Source: Hemerocallis citrina | Taxonomy: Eukaryota > Streptophyta > Magnoliopsida > Asparagales > Asphodelaceae | NCBI GenBank assembly: GCA_017893485.1 | Contig: CM030366.1 | Span: forward strand, 104,939,796-105,003,795 | DNA length: 64,000 nucleotides | Direction: 5' to 3' | Shown: positions 1 through 11,589 of the stretch, piece by piece | How positions within the stretch are numbered: the stretch's first letter is position 1 | How the letters are laid out: each line of letters starts with the position of its first letter | Translations under genes and position numbers: made by a program | Notes under the pieces: generated by a model | Seen by the model: only the letters and a program-made list of their open reading frames with translations | Told to the model about the DNA's origin: nothing | Databases searched by the model: none

Positions 1-846
1 TTCTTTTTGTATATAGTGTGTTTTTCTCTTTTATCGTAGACACTGAATTCTGTTCTTATTGCTATTTCATAATTTGTAATTATTTCTTTTAGACCCAAGG
101 TTCGTTGTGCTGAGGTTTCTTCTGTTCCTTTATCATCAATTGATCTTGATTTTCTTATAGTATTTCTTTCTTCTTCCTTTAGTCCATTCCACCATTTTGC
201 TACTACTCCTATAAAGGTTGCTTCTATAAATTTCTCAAATGCGTTTCCTGAAAGATTTTGCCTAAATCCTACTATTAGTGAGGCATTTACCCATTCTTCT
301 ATTGTTCTGTCTACATCTTTTACACAGTCTAGATATAGCCATTTTCTATTTTCTGCTATTCTTTTTCGTAGTGTTCTGTAGGTCCATATTTTGGGGTATC
401 TTTTTCTTTGTCTCTTCCTATAACTTATTATTTTTTTGTTTTGTCATTTCCATGGTAAGTGATAAGGTCTTTTTTAAGATTTCTTACATGTCAGTTTGAA
501 TTTCTGTAGGTTTTGCTGTAATCTTTTCTTTATCTTGATCCATTTTTATTTCTTCATTTGTTATATCTATATTTTTTAAGGCTTCCTCTACTTCTACTGA
601 ATTGGGATTTGCCATTAAATCTTCCATTTTTAAAATATTTATATTAAGCTTTGTTATATCTTCTAACTCCTTCATTCCTTCTTCCGTTATGCCTAATTTT
701 TCTTTTGTGTCTTCTGTTATATATCTACCAATCTCTTCTTTTCTTATCGTTCCTACAAACTCAGGACCATTGCAATCTTCTTACAACTCTTGTATGTTTA
801 TCATATAAATTTCTGGTCCTATTTTTGGATTTAATATTACTACTTT
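1..846 (-). pseudogene. Broken capsid/gag-like frame, possible endogenous pararetrovirus, cut by the window edge
   Basis: Read on the minus strand this stretch is open for most of its length but is interrupted by a stop near 790, a stop/frame change near 470-485, and runs off the left edge. The first part is rich in Glu, Lys, Ile and Asn; the later part carries a Trp-Trp-Asn-Gly-Leu motif (about 180-195) followed by a Lys/Glu-rich helix-like stretch. AT-biased codons and an acidic region ahead of a Trp-containing core recall the capsid region of Caulimoviridae copies integrated in plant genomes. This is a family resemblance judged by eye; a diverged retrotransposon gag is the alternative. No polymerase is visible to settle it. 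The breaks mark it as a fossil. Confidence 0.35.
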
Positions 847-2206
847 ATTAGTTATACTTAGCCTAATAGTTTATATGCTAGCAGGTGTTGGTAATACCAA
901 CTTGCTTCTTCGTTTCTTTAATCTAATACCTTGTATGCTATCTCTTTTAGTATTTCCTTAGACAACTTTTTTGTTATTTTACTTGTTATATACAAATATT
1001 CTGATATTTTCCTATCAGTTATATGCTTTCTTTGTGTCAATCTTCTATCAATGTGTCTGATTTTAAATCTTGAGAGATTTTTTAATCTCAATTTCTGTAT
1101 TTTCTGTGAAATATCCTGTTTTTAAATAGGGTAGTGAGATATGTAAATTTTTAGTTAATGTTGTGTAAATATTCTCCAAAGTTTGGGTTTTTCTTGAAAA
1201 ATTACTTTCAACTGTCCTATTTTTATAAATAGTTTGGAGGATGTCCTATATTTGCAAATATTTTCTAAAAATGTCCTACATATGAAATTGAGTCTACTAA
1301 GAACAAACTGTGACATCAGTATTTTAGTAAAATAATAAATACTCTTCTCTTCATTATACAAAAGGGTTTCGTTCTAGGATATAACGAGATTATCCAAAAA
1401 TTATGTATAATGTAAAACAAATATTTGGTTAAAAAAGACATTGCGCTTCTGGAAGAATGATTCCCATGTATATACCATAGGCCAAAAGAAGCGAAAAATC
1501 ATTTTTGTGTGTGGATCAAACTAAAAGTTTGGTAGACCCAAAAGTTGTATTTCTTCAACAAATTCTTCCTTAAGAAGTCTCAATTTCAAACCACGCATAC
1601 AGTGGAAAAAAACACCGTCTGTTATCTGCGGGGAGGTCCATAAAGTGGCGTCTTTTAGAGAGCGCAACATAAAAATAAAGGATGAAAGAAAAACATGAAC
1701 ACACCTTTTGTATGGGAAATAATGTTCCTAAAGAGTCTGAAAGACGCTGAAAATTTGCATTTTCATTAGATTAAATTCTAGCTCGAAAAGATTGTTGTAT
1801 AGATCAATATTTATCATGAAGAAGCATGAAAGCAACAAATTTTTCAGAGGAGAAACAGTCAAAACTTATACATATATAGAATTGTAATTGGACCAAGCGA
1901 GTAAACATAAATAACTTATTACCCTTAGTCTGAAGACTCTGAGCATTATATGAGTAAATCGTACTTTAAAATTGCATATGACCTATACCACTTGGTTCAA
2001 TTAATAAAAAATTAAAGGATCTAAAAAATATGTACAAGTTGGCTTCACAATTTAGAAAGGGTAGCTTTAGGGGCGGATTTAAGCCAAGCAGCATAAATAA
2101 TTGCTTTGGATCTCTAATTTTATAGGATCCTATATTTTTAAAGTATTTGTAATGTTAAAAAGAAAAGTGTAATATTTTCTGATATATTTACACTGTATTG
2201 ATTGTT
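847..2206. other. AT-rich stretch without a supportable gene
   Basis: Only short open frames occur and none shows a recognisable motif. A less AT-rich patch near 1440-1680 has no coding pattern I can recognise. It could be non-coding sequence belonging to the element at the left edge, but I see no primer site or terminal repeat that would prove it. Confidence 0.5.
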
Positions 2207-2277
2207 GGCTTATTACCTCAGTTGGTTAAAGTGTTGTGATAATGTGAAGGTCGTAAGTTTGAAACTTGCATGTACTA
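2207..2277 (+). pseudogene. tRNA-Ile-like relic
   Basis: A 71-base stretch reads as a decayed tRNA. It has a D-arm/A-box-like segment ACCTCAGTTGG, an anticodon region shortened by a few bases, and a T-arm where GTAAG can pair with CTTGC around TTTGAAA. The overall order resembles plant tRNA-Ile(AAT). The acceptor ends no longer pair well and the anticodon loop is damaged, so a working tRNA is unlikely. It may be the tRNA-derived head of a SINE or a sequence carried in another element; no terminal poly(A) or target duplication was found. Confidence 0.5.
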
Positions 2278-3677
2278 ATTTATTTTTCAATCATTTTTAT
2301 TTTTAAAACTAATTATTTTTCACATAGTCATACATGTCATTTTACTATTTTATGAATTTAATATTATTTTTCACTTAGCCCATGTATACCACTCTATGAT
2401 ATTTTTTCAATGTTCAATGATATATCATATTTACCTGTTTATGATAAATTTCTAACCAAATCTTCAAGTGCATATGGTTATTTTACATTTTAAGCTTTCA
2501 ACTAGTATTCTCTTATACATATATTCATCATCATTTCATTCTGATCGTGTTCTCTAATATATCATATTTACCTCTTTGAGATGACATATTTCTTTTTTGT
2601 TGTTAGAGTTTTTCTGAGTTTATTTTTGCCACGAGACATTTCATACAAAAAGCGTACGTTATCAATTAAACTTTTTTTTGGAAGCATACATATATATTTG
2701 TTTTTATTTAAATAGTTTGTTCTCCAATGCTCCAAGTTTACTTGCATTTAATTAATTGTCATTTTTATTTTGTCAACTTGCAAAAGACCCATTTGAGAAC
2801 TTGCTTAGAACTCCTGAAACTTGGATACGCTCCTGGGTAGTTTAAGACATAATTTCCACGTGTTAAATTATCTTAACAATGTGGTCCTTAATTAAACTAT
2901 AGCTACCTCCACTTACCTCCAATTGCCTAGCTAACGGGATGTATAGTCTACCTAAAATTCCAGCTTTGGTACCTAATACAAAATACACCCATAAACCATC
3001 CCATTGACGTCATCACTTATCTTTTTTTCTGTTGAATTTTGGATTTTTGATTTTTGATTAAAAGATGGTAGGCACTATCAAGAATTGATGTCACCACTAT
3101 TGTTAGGCTCTCTCAATCTATCTTGGTTGAATTGAATGAAGGCTAAATTTCAGAGGACCGCCCCAACTTTTGGACCGGAATCAATAAACCCACCTCTAGT
3201 TATATATGCATCATCTAGGTCCCTTATTTTTGTTTTTGGAAAAAACCGAACAAACCCCCCCAAGATTAAGGATGAAATATCCATATTACCCATGCTAATC
3301 ACTCTGATTAGTGTTTATAAAATAAATAAATAAAAATAAAAAGAGACACAGAGAGAGAGAAGACAAAACCAAATCCAATCTTCTTTTCTAACTCTTCATC
3401 CTTTTTTTTTTATCAAAGCTCCCAAAAAGATTCAACATTTTTCAACACTATCTAACTATAGGGATAGTTTAGTACAAAATAACATCTTAATTCAACACAT
3501 GGTTGCACATGAGCACTTTAAGTATGAGGGCCCTAGGCAGTGCAAAATTTTGAAAACAGCGAGCTTAAGTGATGCATATCTAACTAGATGTGAGTTTTTC
3601 TTATTTTGACCCAAAATCTGAGGTTGTTTTCTTAAATTTAGCCTTGGTTGAATAATGAAGTCTTAAAAGTGTCAAAT
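2278..3677. other. AT-rich stretch without a supportable gene
   Basis: No frame with recognisable motifs was found on either strand. The short plus-strand frame at 3136-3333 has no start context or homology cue that I trust. The stretch ends where an LTR begins. Confidence 0.5.
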
Positions 3678-4150
3678 TGTAACGCCCCAAATTTCAAACA
3701 CATATAATTCGTAGCACAGACCGGATCTTTTACTTCAAATTCGTACAGAAATACAAGGAATTTAAAACTTTTCCATTTACACATTGTTCTTTACAATAAC
3801 ACATCGAAAATGAATAAGTACAATACTGCGTGTAATAATGGAAGCTCTTCAATCATATGACAATCCATCACAGTGACTTCAAATCTCTGCCAAGCAGTCT
3901 TGCAACTAGCGAACTGTCGGTACGTCAGTTGTATACAACTGTCGCAATGCTATAATACAGCGATTCTTCTACTTTAACAATCACAAACTTGATGCACAAA
4001 AGTAATAATGACAAAATGAATAAAAACAGATAGTGAATCTAATCTAGTCTATAAGTCTTTGTCTTGAAACAGAAATTAAAAAACATAAAACAATGGCATA
4101 AAATAAGTATCCAATAAAGCAACAAATGCACACAATGCACGCTAATGCAC

Positions 4151-4245
4151 ACTTATTCGGATTCTATGCATCTCATACTACATAGACCGGAGGGCAAGCC
4201 CTTAACGTTCTCCTCATTATAAGGTTAAATCTCATATCATGCAAC
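4151..4245 (-). repeat. Conserved ~95-bp LTR block, copy 1 of 8
   Basis: This block carries the shared landmarks ATTCTATGCAT, CATACTACATAG and GGGCAAGCCCTTAACG, also found at 31561, 32261, 39911, 43691, 51277, 54851 and 61634. Here the right part has drifted. It lies in the U5-like part of the LTR in element orientation. Confidence 0.75.
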
Positions 4246-4289
4246 CTAACCCGATGACTGTACTCCAACGCGTAATTACGTGTGAGTCG

Positions 4290-4640
4290 CACCCCCGGGA
4301 TATTGGACCTTACCGGCATACCCCTAGCCTACACATCGTGGATTTACCGGGCGTATCCTCAGCCACAAATCCCAGCAAGTCAATCTACCGCAACTACGAA
4401 CCAGATTTATCGGGCATATCCTGTCCGTCCCAAAGATTCCTAGGAACCGTAGGTCCTTTACCGACCTTTCGTAAACAGAACAGACATACCCCTAGCCCAC
4501 ACATGTAGATTTACCGGGCGTATCCTCAGTCGTGAACATTCCTAAGGACCGCAGTCCATTTCATCGACCTCATCGGCCTACCCCTAGCCCACACATGTAG
4601 ATTTACCGGGCGTATCCTCCGTCGTGTCTCGAAACCATAG
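4290..4640. repeat. LTR minisatellite, TTTACCGGGCGTATCCTC type
   Basis: Imperfect tandem units contain CCCCTAGCCCACACATG and ATTTACCGGGCGTATCCTC. They sit directly beside the conserved 95-bp block, in the slot that holds unrelated minisatellites in the other LTRs of this group. Confidence 0.7.
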
Positions 4641-5195
4641 GAACCACAAGTTCTTTACCGGACAAGTCCGTCATTGTTTTCAACCATAACTCCACCTAGT
4701 GTCTGTCCTTGAGTTCAAACATAAATAATTGCCACCTAGAGCTAGCTTACCTACCAAACTTAAATCAAGCACTGAGAATGTTAGCCCACACTGGCTACTT
4801 CTCAAAGAGATAGTTAACCCACACTGGCTACTTCTCAAATTTTCACATATCATAATTTGTCGGCACTCTGGGTCTCGCTTAGCCTCTAGTTTCCAACAAT
4901 CTCAACATAGAGATCAACTAGGTTACATCTAACCTCTTATAAAAACAATTATTCATCAAACATCTTTTAACTTCTTTTATCCATTCTCTTTGCTATTATC
5001 AATCATGAAGTAACCAACTTCTTATAGAAACATTCAATAAGACTTGATGAGTTAAAATCTTTATAAACATCACATTTTTAATATTCCAAATTCATCCTTA
5101 CGTGGTTGCTACATGCGTCCCAGGTTTTTAGCACATGGTTGCTACATTCAAACAAATTACGTTTTAAATTTCATAGTGGTTCACAGAGGGCAGTG

Positions 5196-5340
5196 TACTC
5201 AGGAACAAGTATCAAGCTCCAAGTATCAAGTATCAAGCTCCAAGTACCAAGTATCCCGTGTTAAGTGTGCAAGTGTCAAGTAACCACGTGTCAAGTGTCA
5301 TGTATTATGTTGAAGTGTCAAGGTCCAAGTACCAAGTAGG
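5196..5340. repeat. CAAGTATCAAG minisatellite of family A LTRs
   Basis: Short units of the CAAGTATCAAG / CAAGCTCCAAG / CAAGTGTCAAG kind are repeated. The same array is at 18180-18540 and 20860-21300, and a diverged version on the other strand at 16500-16640. Confidence 0.75.
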
Positions 5341-7337
5341 ATCTATGGATCCTCTTTCGAGTACACGTTTCTGTATTCTCCACTATTAGATCTTTCTCTT
5401 TAAACCCCGGCTTGGTTTCTTATTATTATTATTTAAAGCGAGCATGGACGTGCACAAACTAGTCAAGAAATATGGTAAGATGACGAGGGATAAGTACAAG
5501 TTGAATGAAGGACACGAACGGGTGAAGAATGATTCAAAATAGACTAAGACAATGAAAATTCTAGTTCTGGACAGCAAGACAGTACTGCACCAAATCTGGG
5601 ATTCCCATTGCCGCAAAATGCAAAACTGGATCTGTCAGAAAATCTAGAAAATAGACTCCTGGCCGAATCCATCAAATATATACAAGTCATATAATAATCA
5701 CAGAAACGGAGCTCAAAACAGAATTATATCCAGAAAACATGTTCAGCCAGAAATCACAAGGTTGTGTTCATAAACAGGAAAACTGCATAAAAACTTACTG
5801 ATTAAATCCAAGAAAAATTTGGGGTATTCCCTAGTATGTCTAGTATCAGGAAATAAAATTTTTATAATATTCCAGCATAGATAGTATAGACAAATAAAAT
5901 CAGAAAATAGCAAGATACAGCAAATTTGTAAATCTGAATCTCTGAACACAGCAGTACTAAAACAACAATAAATTACAAAGTATAAATTGAAATCTAGATC
6001 CGTCAAAAGAGTGATAAAATAGATACAGTAGTCTACATTTCATATTGACAAAGTTTTTACCAACAACAATCAGAATCAGGTTAAAATTTAGGTTCTTTAC
6101 TGAACAGTATGAAAATTCTAGAAGTATAATAGTTGTTTGCAAGCATAGAATAGTTTGTAAAAGTCATCTAATAAATCCATAAAAATTTGGGGTTAATTCC
6201 AATCAAGTCTAGTTATACTCAGCAAAATATTAGATCCAAGTTTTATGTTTAACATCTGTTTTGAAAATAAATAACTCTACAGAATGCACATAAAACCAAA
6301 TGTGGAATTTTCTACACCTCTGCAGTAAAACAGCCATAACTTGCAACTCACAAATCGAAACTGAGATCTGTCAGAAATTCTGAAAAATAGACAGCGAGAT
6401 CTACGATTTATATTCACAAATTAATTTGATCTACTAACCTTAGCAGGGTCTAAAATACTGAACAAAAAAGTGACAACAGCAAAAACAGAAATTCTTTTAT
6501 GCATTAAATCGACTAGTTCATGTGCATCAAATCCAAATCAAAACAAAACACAAGCATGATATAATAGATATCCAAATAGCATGGTATGGGGTATTTAACA
6601 AGCCTACAACAAGATATAATATGACTAATACATCATGCATGCAAGATTCATACAACATGTAACGGATCACGAACAACGCACATATATGCAACAAGAATTT
6701 ATTATTTCTAAGTTATTTCATGTCGTGTGTGTAACGAGACAACTACGGATGGATCAACGAATAAAGACAAGATCTAACAAGGAATTTGCACAAGAATGAA
6801 TCTAGAGACGAAAACCACACTACAAACGGTATTTAGTACTTGTATATGCAACAAATGGAATACAAGTTACTTGCCTCGAAATTGACGACGAATACGACGG
6901 GAAAAAGAGAATAACGGGAATGGATTTTCGGGCAAGAAAACAAGCGAACGAATCACAAACCAATCACGAATACATGATCATAATCTTCCGCTCGAGATCA
7001 ACACACGCACAATACCCAAAGCCAAAACAATCGGAGGTGTGCACTGTGTCGAGAGTGGACAGCGAGAAGGGAGGAGGGTTGACGGCACAGCGGCAGGCGG
7101 CGCGACAGGCAGCGCGATGCTGTCATGCTATCGGACGTCGGAGGGAAGGCATGGCACGAGGGGAAGCGGCTACTGGCAACTAACTACTGAGATGCCGGGA
7201 GGAGGCAGTGCAGGGGGGCGTCGGGCTGAAGGGTGGCGCAAGGTGAAGGACCGGGAGTGATGGGTTTGGAAGGCAGGAGGTCGGGGATGAAGGTATAAGG
7301 GCAGTTGTAGGGTTTTGTATAATAGGGTAATAGTGGA

Positions 7338-7340
<3 letters not shown>

Positions 7341-7402
<62 letters not shown>
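7341..7402. repeat. (AT)31 microsatellite
   Basis: An uninterrupted AT dinucleotide tract of 62 bp. Together with the shorter AT tract near 7767-7784 it brackets the foldback element at 7411-7754. Confidence 0.95.
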
Positions 7403-7406
<4 letters not shown>

Positions 7407-7410
7407 TCCC

Positions 7411-7754
7411 CTTCGGTTGCACACTACTTTTAGTGAGCACTCCGTGAGCACTCATGAAATAGAGCACCTATGACAAATCCGAACCGCTCATATTGTTCTA
7501 TATACCTTAGATAGCCTAATAATAAAAAATCAAGTAATTTGAAGTTCATTTGCCCATCCATCATGCTGTTAGAATTTTCAGCCATACAATTTTGTATTGA
7601 TGTAAATCATGGGCAAATGAACTTCAAATTACTTGATTTTTTATTGTTAGGCTATCTAAGGTATATAGAACAATATGAGCGGTTCGGATTTGTCATAGGT
7701 GCTCTATTTCGTGAGTGCTCACGGAGTGCTCACCAAAGTAGTGTGCAACCGAAG
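7411..7754. mobile_element. Foldback MITE inserted in a TA microsatellite (Micron-like)
   Basis: The two arms, 7411-7557 and 7609-7754, are near-perfect reverse complements of about 146 bp around a 51-bp centre. The outer ends read CTTCGGTTGCACACTAC and its complement. Both sides run into AT dinucleotide repeats, as described for rice Micron elements. No protein is encoded, so it would be non-autonomous. It lies inside the family A LTR and is younger than it. Confidence 0.85.
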
Positions 7755-8176
7755 ATTTCTCTCTCTCTATATATATATATATATGGGGATTTAGGGTTTG
7801 TGTGGGTGACGGGTGAAATGGGTAAACGGGCAGGGTTGGTGGTAATGGGTATTGGTTAGTTGGGTTTAGAACAAAAGATCTAATAGGAAGGTTAGGGTGA
7901 TCGAATAAGGAGATAGGGACAATAATAAAAATAGGGCATGAACAATTAAATAATAAAAATAAAAAATAGTCCGATCAACCAGAGATGAAATAATTGGCAG
8001 ACAACTCGAATCCAGAAGATCAAATTAAAGGCGAAAAAACCGATAGATGCATATATATATAGAGGATGAAGATCAAATACACGGTTCAAAAAGGAGTAGG
8101 AGAATACAATATGAATAAATACTCAGAAAAAGAAAATACATCTCAAAATACAGAAAATGGAAAACAGGGGTTACAA

Positions 8177-8196
8177 ATCCTACCTACCTAATAAGA
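8177..8196 (-). other. Polypurine tract of the Tekay-type element
   Basis: On the minus strand a purine-rich run with AGGTAGGTAGGAT directly precedes the 3' LTR start TGTAACCCC, and GGACGAAATTCTTC precedes it. This matches the usual 3' end of Del/Tekay interiors, where plus-strand DNA synthesis is primed. Confidence 0.8.
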
Positions 8197-8267
8197 AGAA
8201 TTTCGTCCTAGAATTTCAAATAAGAGGTATGTAGGGTAACCCCGAAAAGAAAGAACAAAACATAAAG

Positions 8268-8585
8268 CTACCCAAACAGTTGAGAAAACTTCTGCTGGAT
8301 TTCCTCCTCGAACTCCCAAGTCGACTCACCTGGCGAGTGAGGATTCCAAGAAACACGAACCAGCTTGATGACCTTGTTCTTCAGCACTTTCTCCCGCCGG
8401 TCCAAAATAGCAACTGGCAGAATCTCATAAGTCAAATCTGGCCGCATAGATAACTCAGAATAGTCGATCACGTGGCTCTCATCGCGGATATATCTCCTGA
8501 GTTGTGAGACATGAAAAACATGGTGCACTCCTGATAAAGCTGGTGGCAATGCAAGACGATAGGCCACCTTGTCTACTTGTTCCAC
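8268..8585 (-). pseudogene. Integrase C-terminal and chromodomain-like tail
   Basis: A 105-residue frame carries the typical end of Del/Tekay polyproteins. AYRLALPPALSGVHHVFHVS is the GPY/F-adjacent block, followed by LRRYIRD, then a chromodomain-like segment with SPGESTWEFEEEI and the terminal QLFG. In chromoviruses this tail is thought to bind chromatin marks and steer integration. The frame is intact here but the integrase just upstream is broken, including an expanded G run near 8623-8633. Confidence 0.85.
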
Positions 8586-9640
8586 GATATCAAACGGTCC
8601 GATAAACCTAGGGCTGAGCTTGCCCCCCCCCCCACCAAACCAAATGACACCTCGCCAAGGTGATACCTTTAGGAAAACATGGTCACCAACCTCAATTCCA
8701 AGGCTCTCCTATGGACATCTGTCCATCTCCGCTGCTTGTCCTAAGCTGCCTGAATATGCTTCCTGATCTGAGTCACTGCATCAACTTTTCTGGTGATCAA
8801 CTCCAGACCCACTAAGTTCCTCTCATCAATGTCATCCTAGCACACTGGCGATCTGCACTTCTGCCCATAAAGTACCTCGAACAGTGCAGCTTTGAGACTT
8901 GCTTGAAAGTTGTTATTGTACGAGAACTCTACGAGATGAAAATGGTCCTCCCATATCCACCGAACTGCAACACACAGGACCTCAACATGTCCTCTAGAGT
9001 CTGGATTGTCCTCTCTGACTGTCCATCTGTCTAGGGATAAAAAGATGTACTATACTTCAATTTACTCCCCAAACTACTCTGAAGACTCTTCCAAAACTGA
9101 AACCTGAATCTCGTATCCCTACCAGATACAATACTAACTGGAACCCCATGAAGTCTGAAGATCTCTTGCATGTACTTCTCATCTAGGCTCTCAGTTGACT
9201 GTTCGACTCAGAAGGGAATTAAGTGAGCACTCTTCGTCAGTCGTTCGACAATCACCCAAATGGCATTGTGACTCTTAAGACTCCTCGGTAAAGCGGTCAC
9301 AAAATCCACAGTGATGTGTTACCACTTTCACTCTGGAATGGGAAGCAATTGAAGAAGTCCGGCGGTTCTCTGATGCTCTGCCTTCACCTGCTAGCAGACC
9401 AAACACTGAGCCACAAACTGAGCCACAACCATCTTCATGCCATGCCACCAGAAATGAAGCTTCAAGTCCCGGTACATCTTAGTACCTCCAGGATGAATAA
9501 AATACGATGACTGGTGGGCTTCCTCAAGCAAACTCTGACGAACTTCACTCTTCAGAACACACAACCTGGACCTAAAACGAAGTGATCCATCAGCATGAAT
9601 AACTATTTCCGTTCTAGAATCAGCCTCAACCTCTGCTCTA
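8586..9640 (-). pseudogene. Integrase core, with stops
   Basis: Translated pieces on the minus strand give the zinc-binding HHCC region (HPGGTKMYRDL then CLVCQQVK, about 9375-9510), then [15 protein letters not shown] (about 9260-9320) with the first catalytic Asp, GRDTRFRFQFWKSL (about 9080-9125) with the second, and TDGQSERTIQTLEDML (about 9000-9050) with the Glu. Several stops and frame changes interrupt it, and an 11-base G run in the sense strand at 8623-8633 breaks the part before KLSPRFIGPF. It would have inserted element cDNA into the genome; it is now dead. Confidence 0.85.
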
Positions 9641-9645
9641 AAACC

Positions 9646-10452
9646 CTACAACTGCTCATCACCAGTCTGAGCCTCTTTAATTTGCTCAACAAGAGATGAC
9701 TGAAGATGAAGCATCAAACAACTCCGATCAGAACTCGGCAACAGCACATCTAACTCCAACCTCCGCATCTGCTCAACCAAATCTCTCTGTTGAGTTAGGA
9801 ACATAGTTGTCGGTCTCTTGCTCAAAGCATCTAGCACCAAGATTACTTTATCAGGATGGTATTGCAAACTGATGTCATAATCGACCATAAGCTCCAACCA
9901 ATGTCTCTGCCTCATGTTTAATTCCTTTTGGGTGAATATGTACTTGAGACTTTTGTGGTCAGTAAAGATCTCCACTCGGTCTCCAAGTAAATAATGTCTC
10001 CACAGCTTCAAAGCTAAGATCACTGCTGCTAACTCCAAATCATAAGTCGGATAGTTTCTCTCATGCAGCCTCAACTGCCTCGATGCATAAACAACAACTC
10101 AGTCCTTCTGTATCAGAACTATCCCAAGACCCCTGCCAAAAGCGTCACAGTAAACCAAAAATCTACCTGAACCATCTGGAATAGTCAACATTGGCACTGA
10201 CGTCAAACTGCTTTTCAACTCAGCAAATGCCTCACTATAAGCATCAGACCAACAGAACTTCTGATCCTTCCCTGCCAGCTTCTTCAAAGATCCTGCTATC
10301 TTCGAAAAATCTTGGATGAATTTTCGATAATAGCCAGCAAGACCAAGAAAACTTCTCACCTTTGAAACTGACTTAGGAACTGGCCAATCTCTCACAGCTG
10401 CAACCTTGGACGGATCCACAGAAATACCACTATCCGAGATAATGTGCCCCAA
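9646..10452 (-). pseudogene. RT connection and RNase H, with breaks
   Basis: The first frame (10099-10452) reads through the RT thumb/connection: [15 protein letters not shown] then [14 protein letters not shown] and a [10 protein letters not shown] segment that stands where the first RNase H Asp belongs. The second frame (9646-10074) has the classic [35 protein letters not shown] and [11 protein letters not shown] blocks. The frames are separated by a stop near 10095. It is a Ty3/Gypsy RNase H, which removes the RNA strand during reverse transcription. Confidence 0.9.
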
Positions 10453-10503
10453 GAAGGTAACTCTGTCGAGCCAAAACTCACACTTACTGAGTTTTCCATA
10501 GAG

Positions 10504-11186
10504 CTAATTCTCCCTCAAAGTGTGTAGAACCAACCTAAGATGCTCAACATGATCCTCGCGATTCCCAGAATACACCAGAATGTCATCAATGAAGACCATC
10601 ACAAATCTTTCGAGGAACGGGGAAAAGAACCTTTTCATCAGACTCATGAACATAGCCGGCGCATTCGTGACCCCGAACGGCATTATAAGATACTCATAGT
10701 GCCCATATCTGGTCCTGAATGCAGTCTTCTGCACATCAGTCGCCTTCACCTTGACCTGATGGTACCCTGTACGAAGATTCAACTTCGAGAAAACAGCTGC
10801 TCTGCCCAACTGATCAAATAAGTCGTCGAACCTAGGCAGTGGATACCGATTCTTCACAGTAACACTATTCAGTTCTCGATAATCGATGCACAGTCGACGG
10901 CTACAATCCTTCTTGCTGACAAAAGAACTGGAGCACCCCACGACGAAACACTAGGCCTGATGAACCCCAAATCAAGCAAATCCTGAATCTGCACCTTCAG
11001 CTCTGCTAGCTCAACCAATGCCATCCTGTAAAAACTCTTCGATATCGGTGCTGTACCAGGCTGAACTTCGATACCGAACTCCACATCCCTATTAGGGGAT
11101 AAGCCAGGCAACTTCTCTAGAAACACTTCCAGGAATTCCTGCACTACTAGAGGCGTAGCCTCACAGCATGAGTGTAACTCCATCAC
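10504..11186 (-). pseudogene. Reverse transcriptase, frameshifted
   Basis: Two overlapping frames form the domain. 10869-11186 carries the linker ([18 protein letters not shown], then [19 protein letters not shown]). 10504-10941 carries [50 protein letters not shown] and FIDDILVYS. The FIDD catalytic pair is present, but motif A reads SKLNL where SKIDL is usual, so the first catalytic Asp is Asn. A frameshift joins the halves near 10900. The copy is therefore inactive on two counts. Confidence 0.92.
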
Positions 11187-11263
11187 ACAAGTCTCCTGAT
11201 CAACTGTAGTCTCAGCTCGGCCTAGGGGCTTCTCCCCGGCATGGAACTCAAACTCTGCGTGAC

Positions 11264-11589
11264 CTAGGATTCAGAATACAACTTTCTTGGCACGAAAATC
11301 AATGATGGTGTGGGACTACCCAACCAATCCATACCGAGAATGACATTGAATCCTAAATTCCCAATTACAATCAGGTCAGCCTTGAAATCTGCACCACCAA
11401 TAACCACGGGACTCTGCTTGCACTCCCGGGAACAAACGAAAACACCGCCACCTGTGATAATGTTCCAAGCCTCTGACATGATGCTGCACTCCAACTAATG
11501 CCGAGCCACAAACTGGGAAGAAACAAAGGAATGGGTTGCCCCGGAATCAAAGAGAACATGAGCAGGGAAGGAGCAAACAAGGATAACAC
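11264..11589 (-). pseudogene. Retropepsin-like protease
   Basis: The active-site segment VLFDSGATHSFVS lies at about 11525-11570, and the flap/end part includes NLGFNVILGMDWLG at about 11310-11355. This is the standard layout of a Del/Tekay protease that matures gag and pol. A frame change separates the two parts. The N-terminal stretch VILVCSFPAH joins in frame to the gag end only if 11590-11735 is removed. Confidence 0.88.

Larger units (their letters stand above)
3678..8176 (-). mobile_element. 3' LTR region of the Tekay-type element, chimeric
   Basis: On the minus strand it starts TGTAACCCCTGTTTT at 8176, immediately after the polypurine tract, and ends GGGGCGTTACA at 3678. From about 5100 to 8176 it matches the family A LTRs (for example 21060-24270). 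From 3678 to about 5100 it instead matches the beginning of the LTR at 43269-46376. The switch lies near 5095-5113. A GC-rich leader-like patch lies at 7030-7270, and a MITE has landed at 7411-7754. A junction between two LTR families, by recombination or nested truncation, explains this best. Confidence 0.8.

Noticed and set aside
7039..7260. GC-rich short frames near 7.0-7.3 kb
   Set aside because: They sit in the LTR leader, overlap in several frames, and show no conservation with the other leaders.
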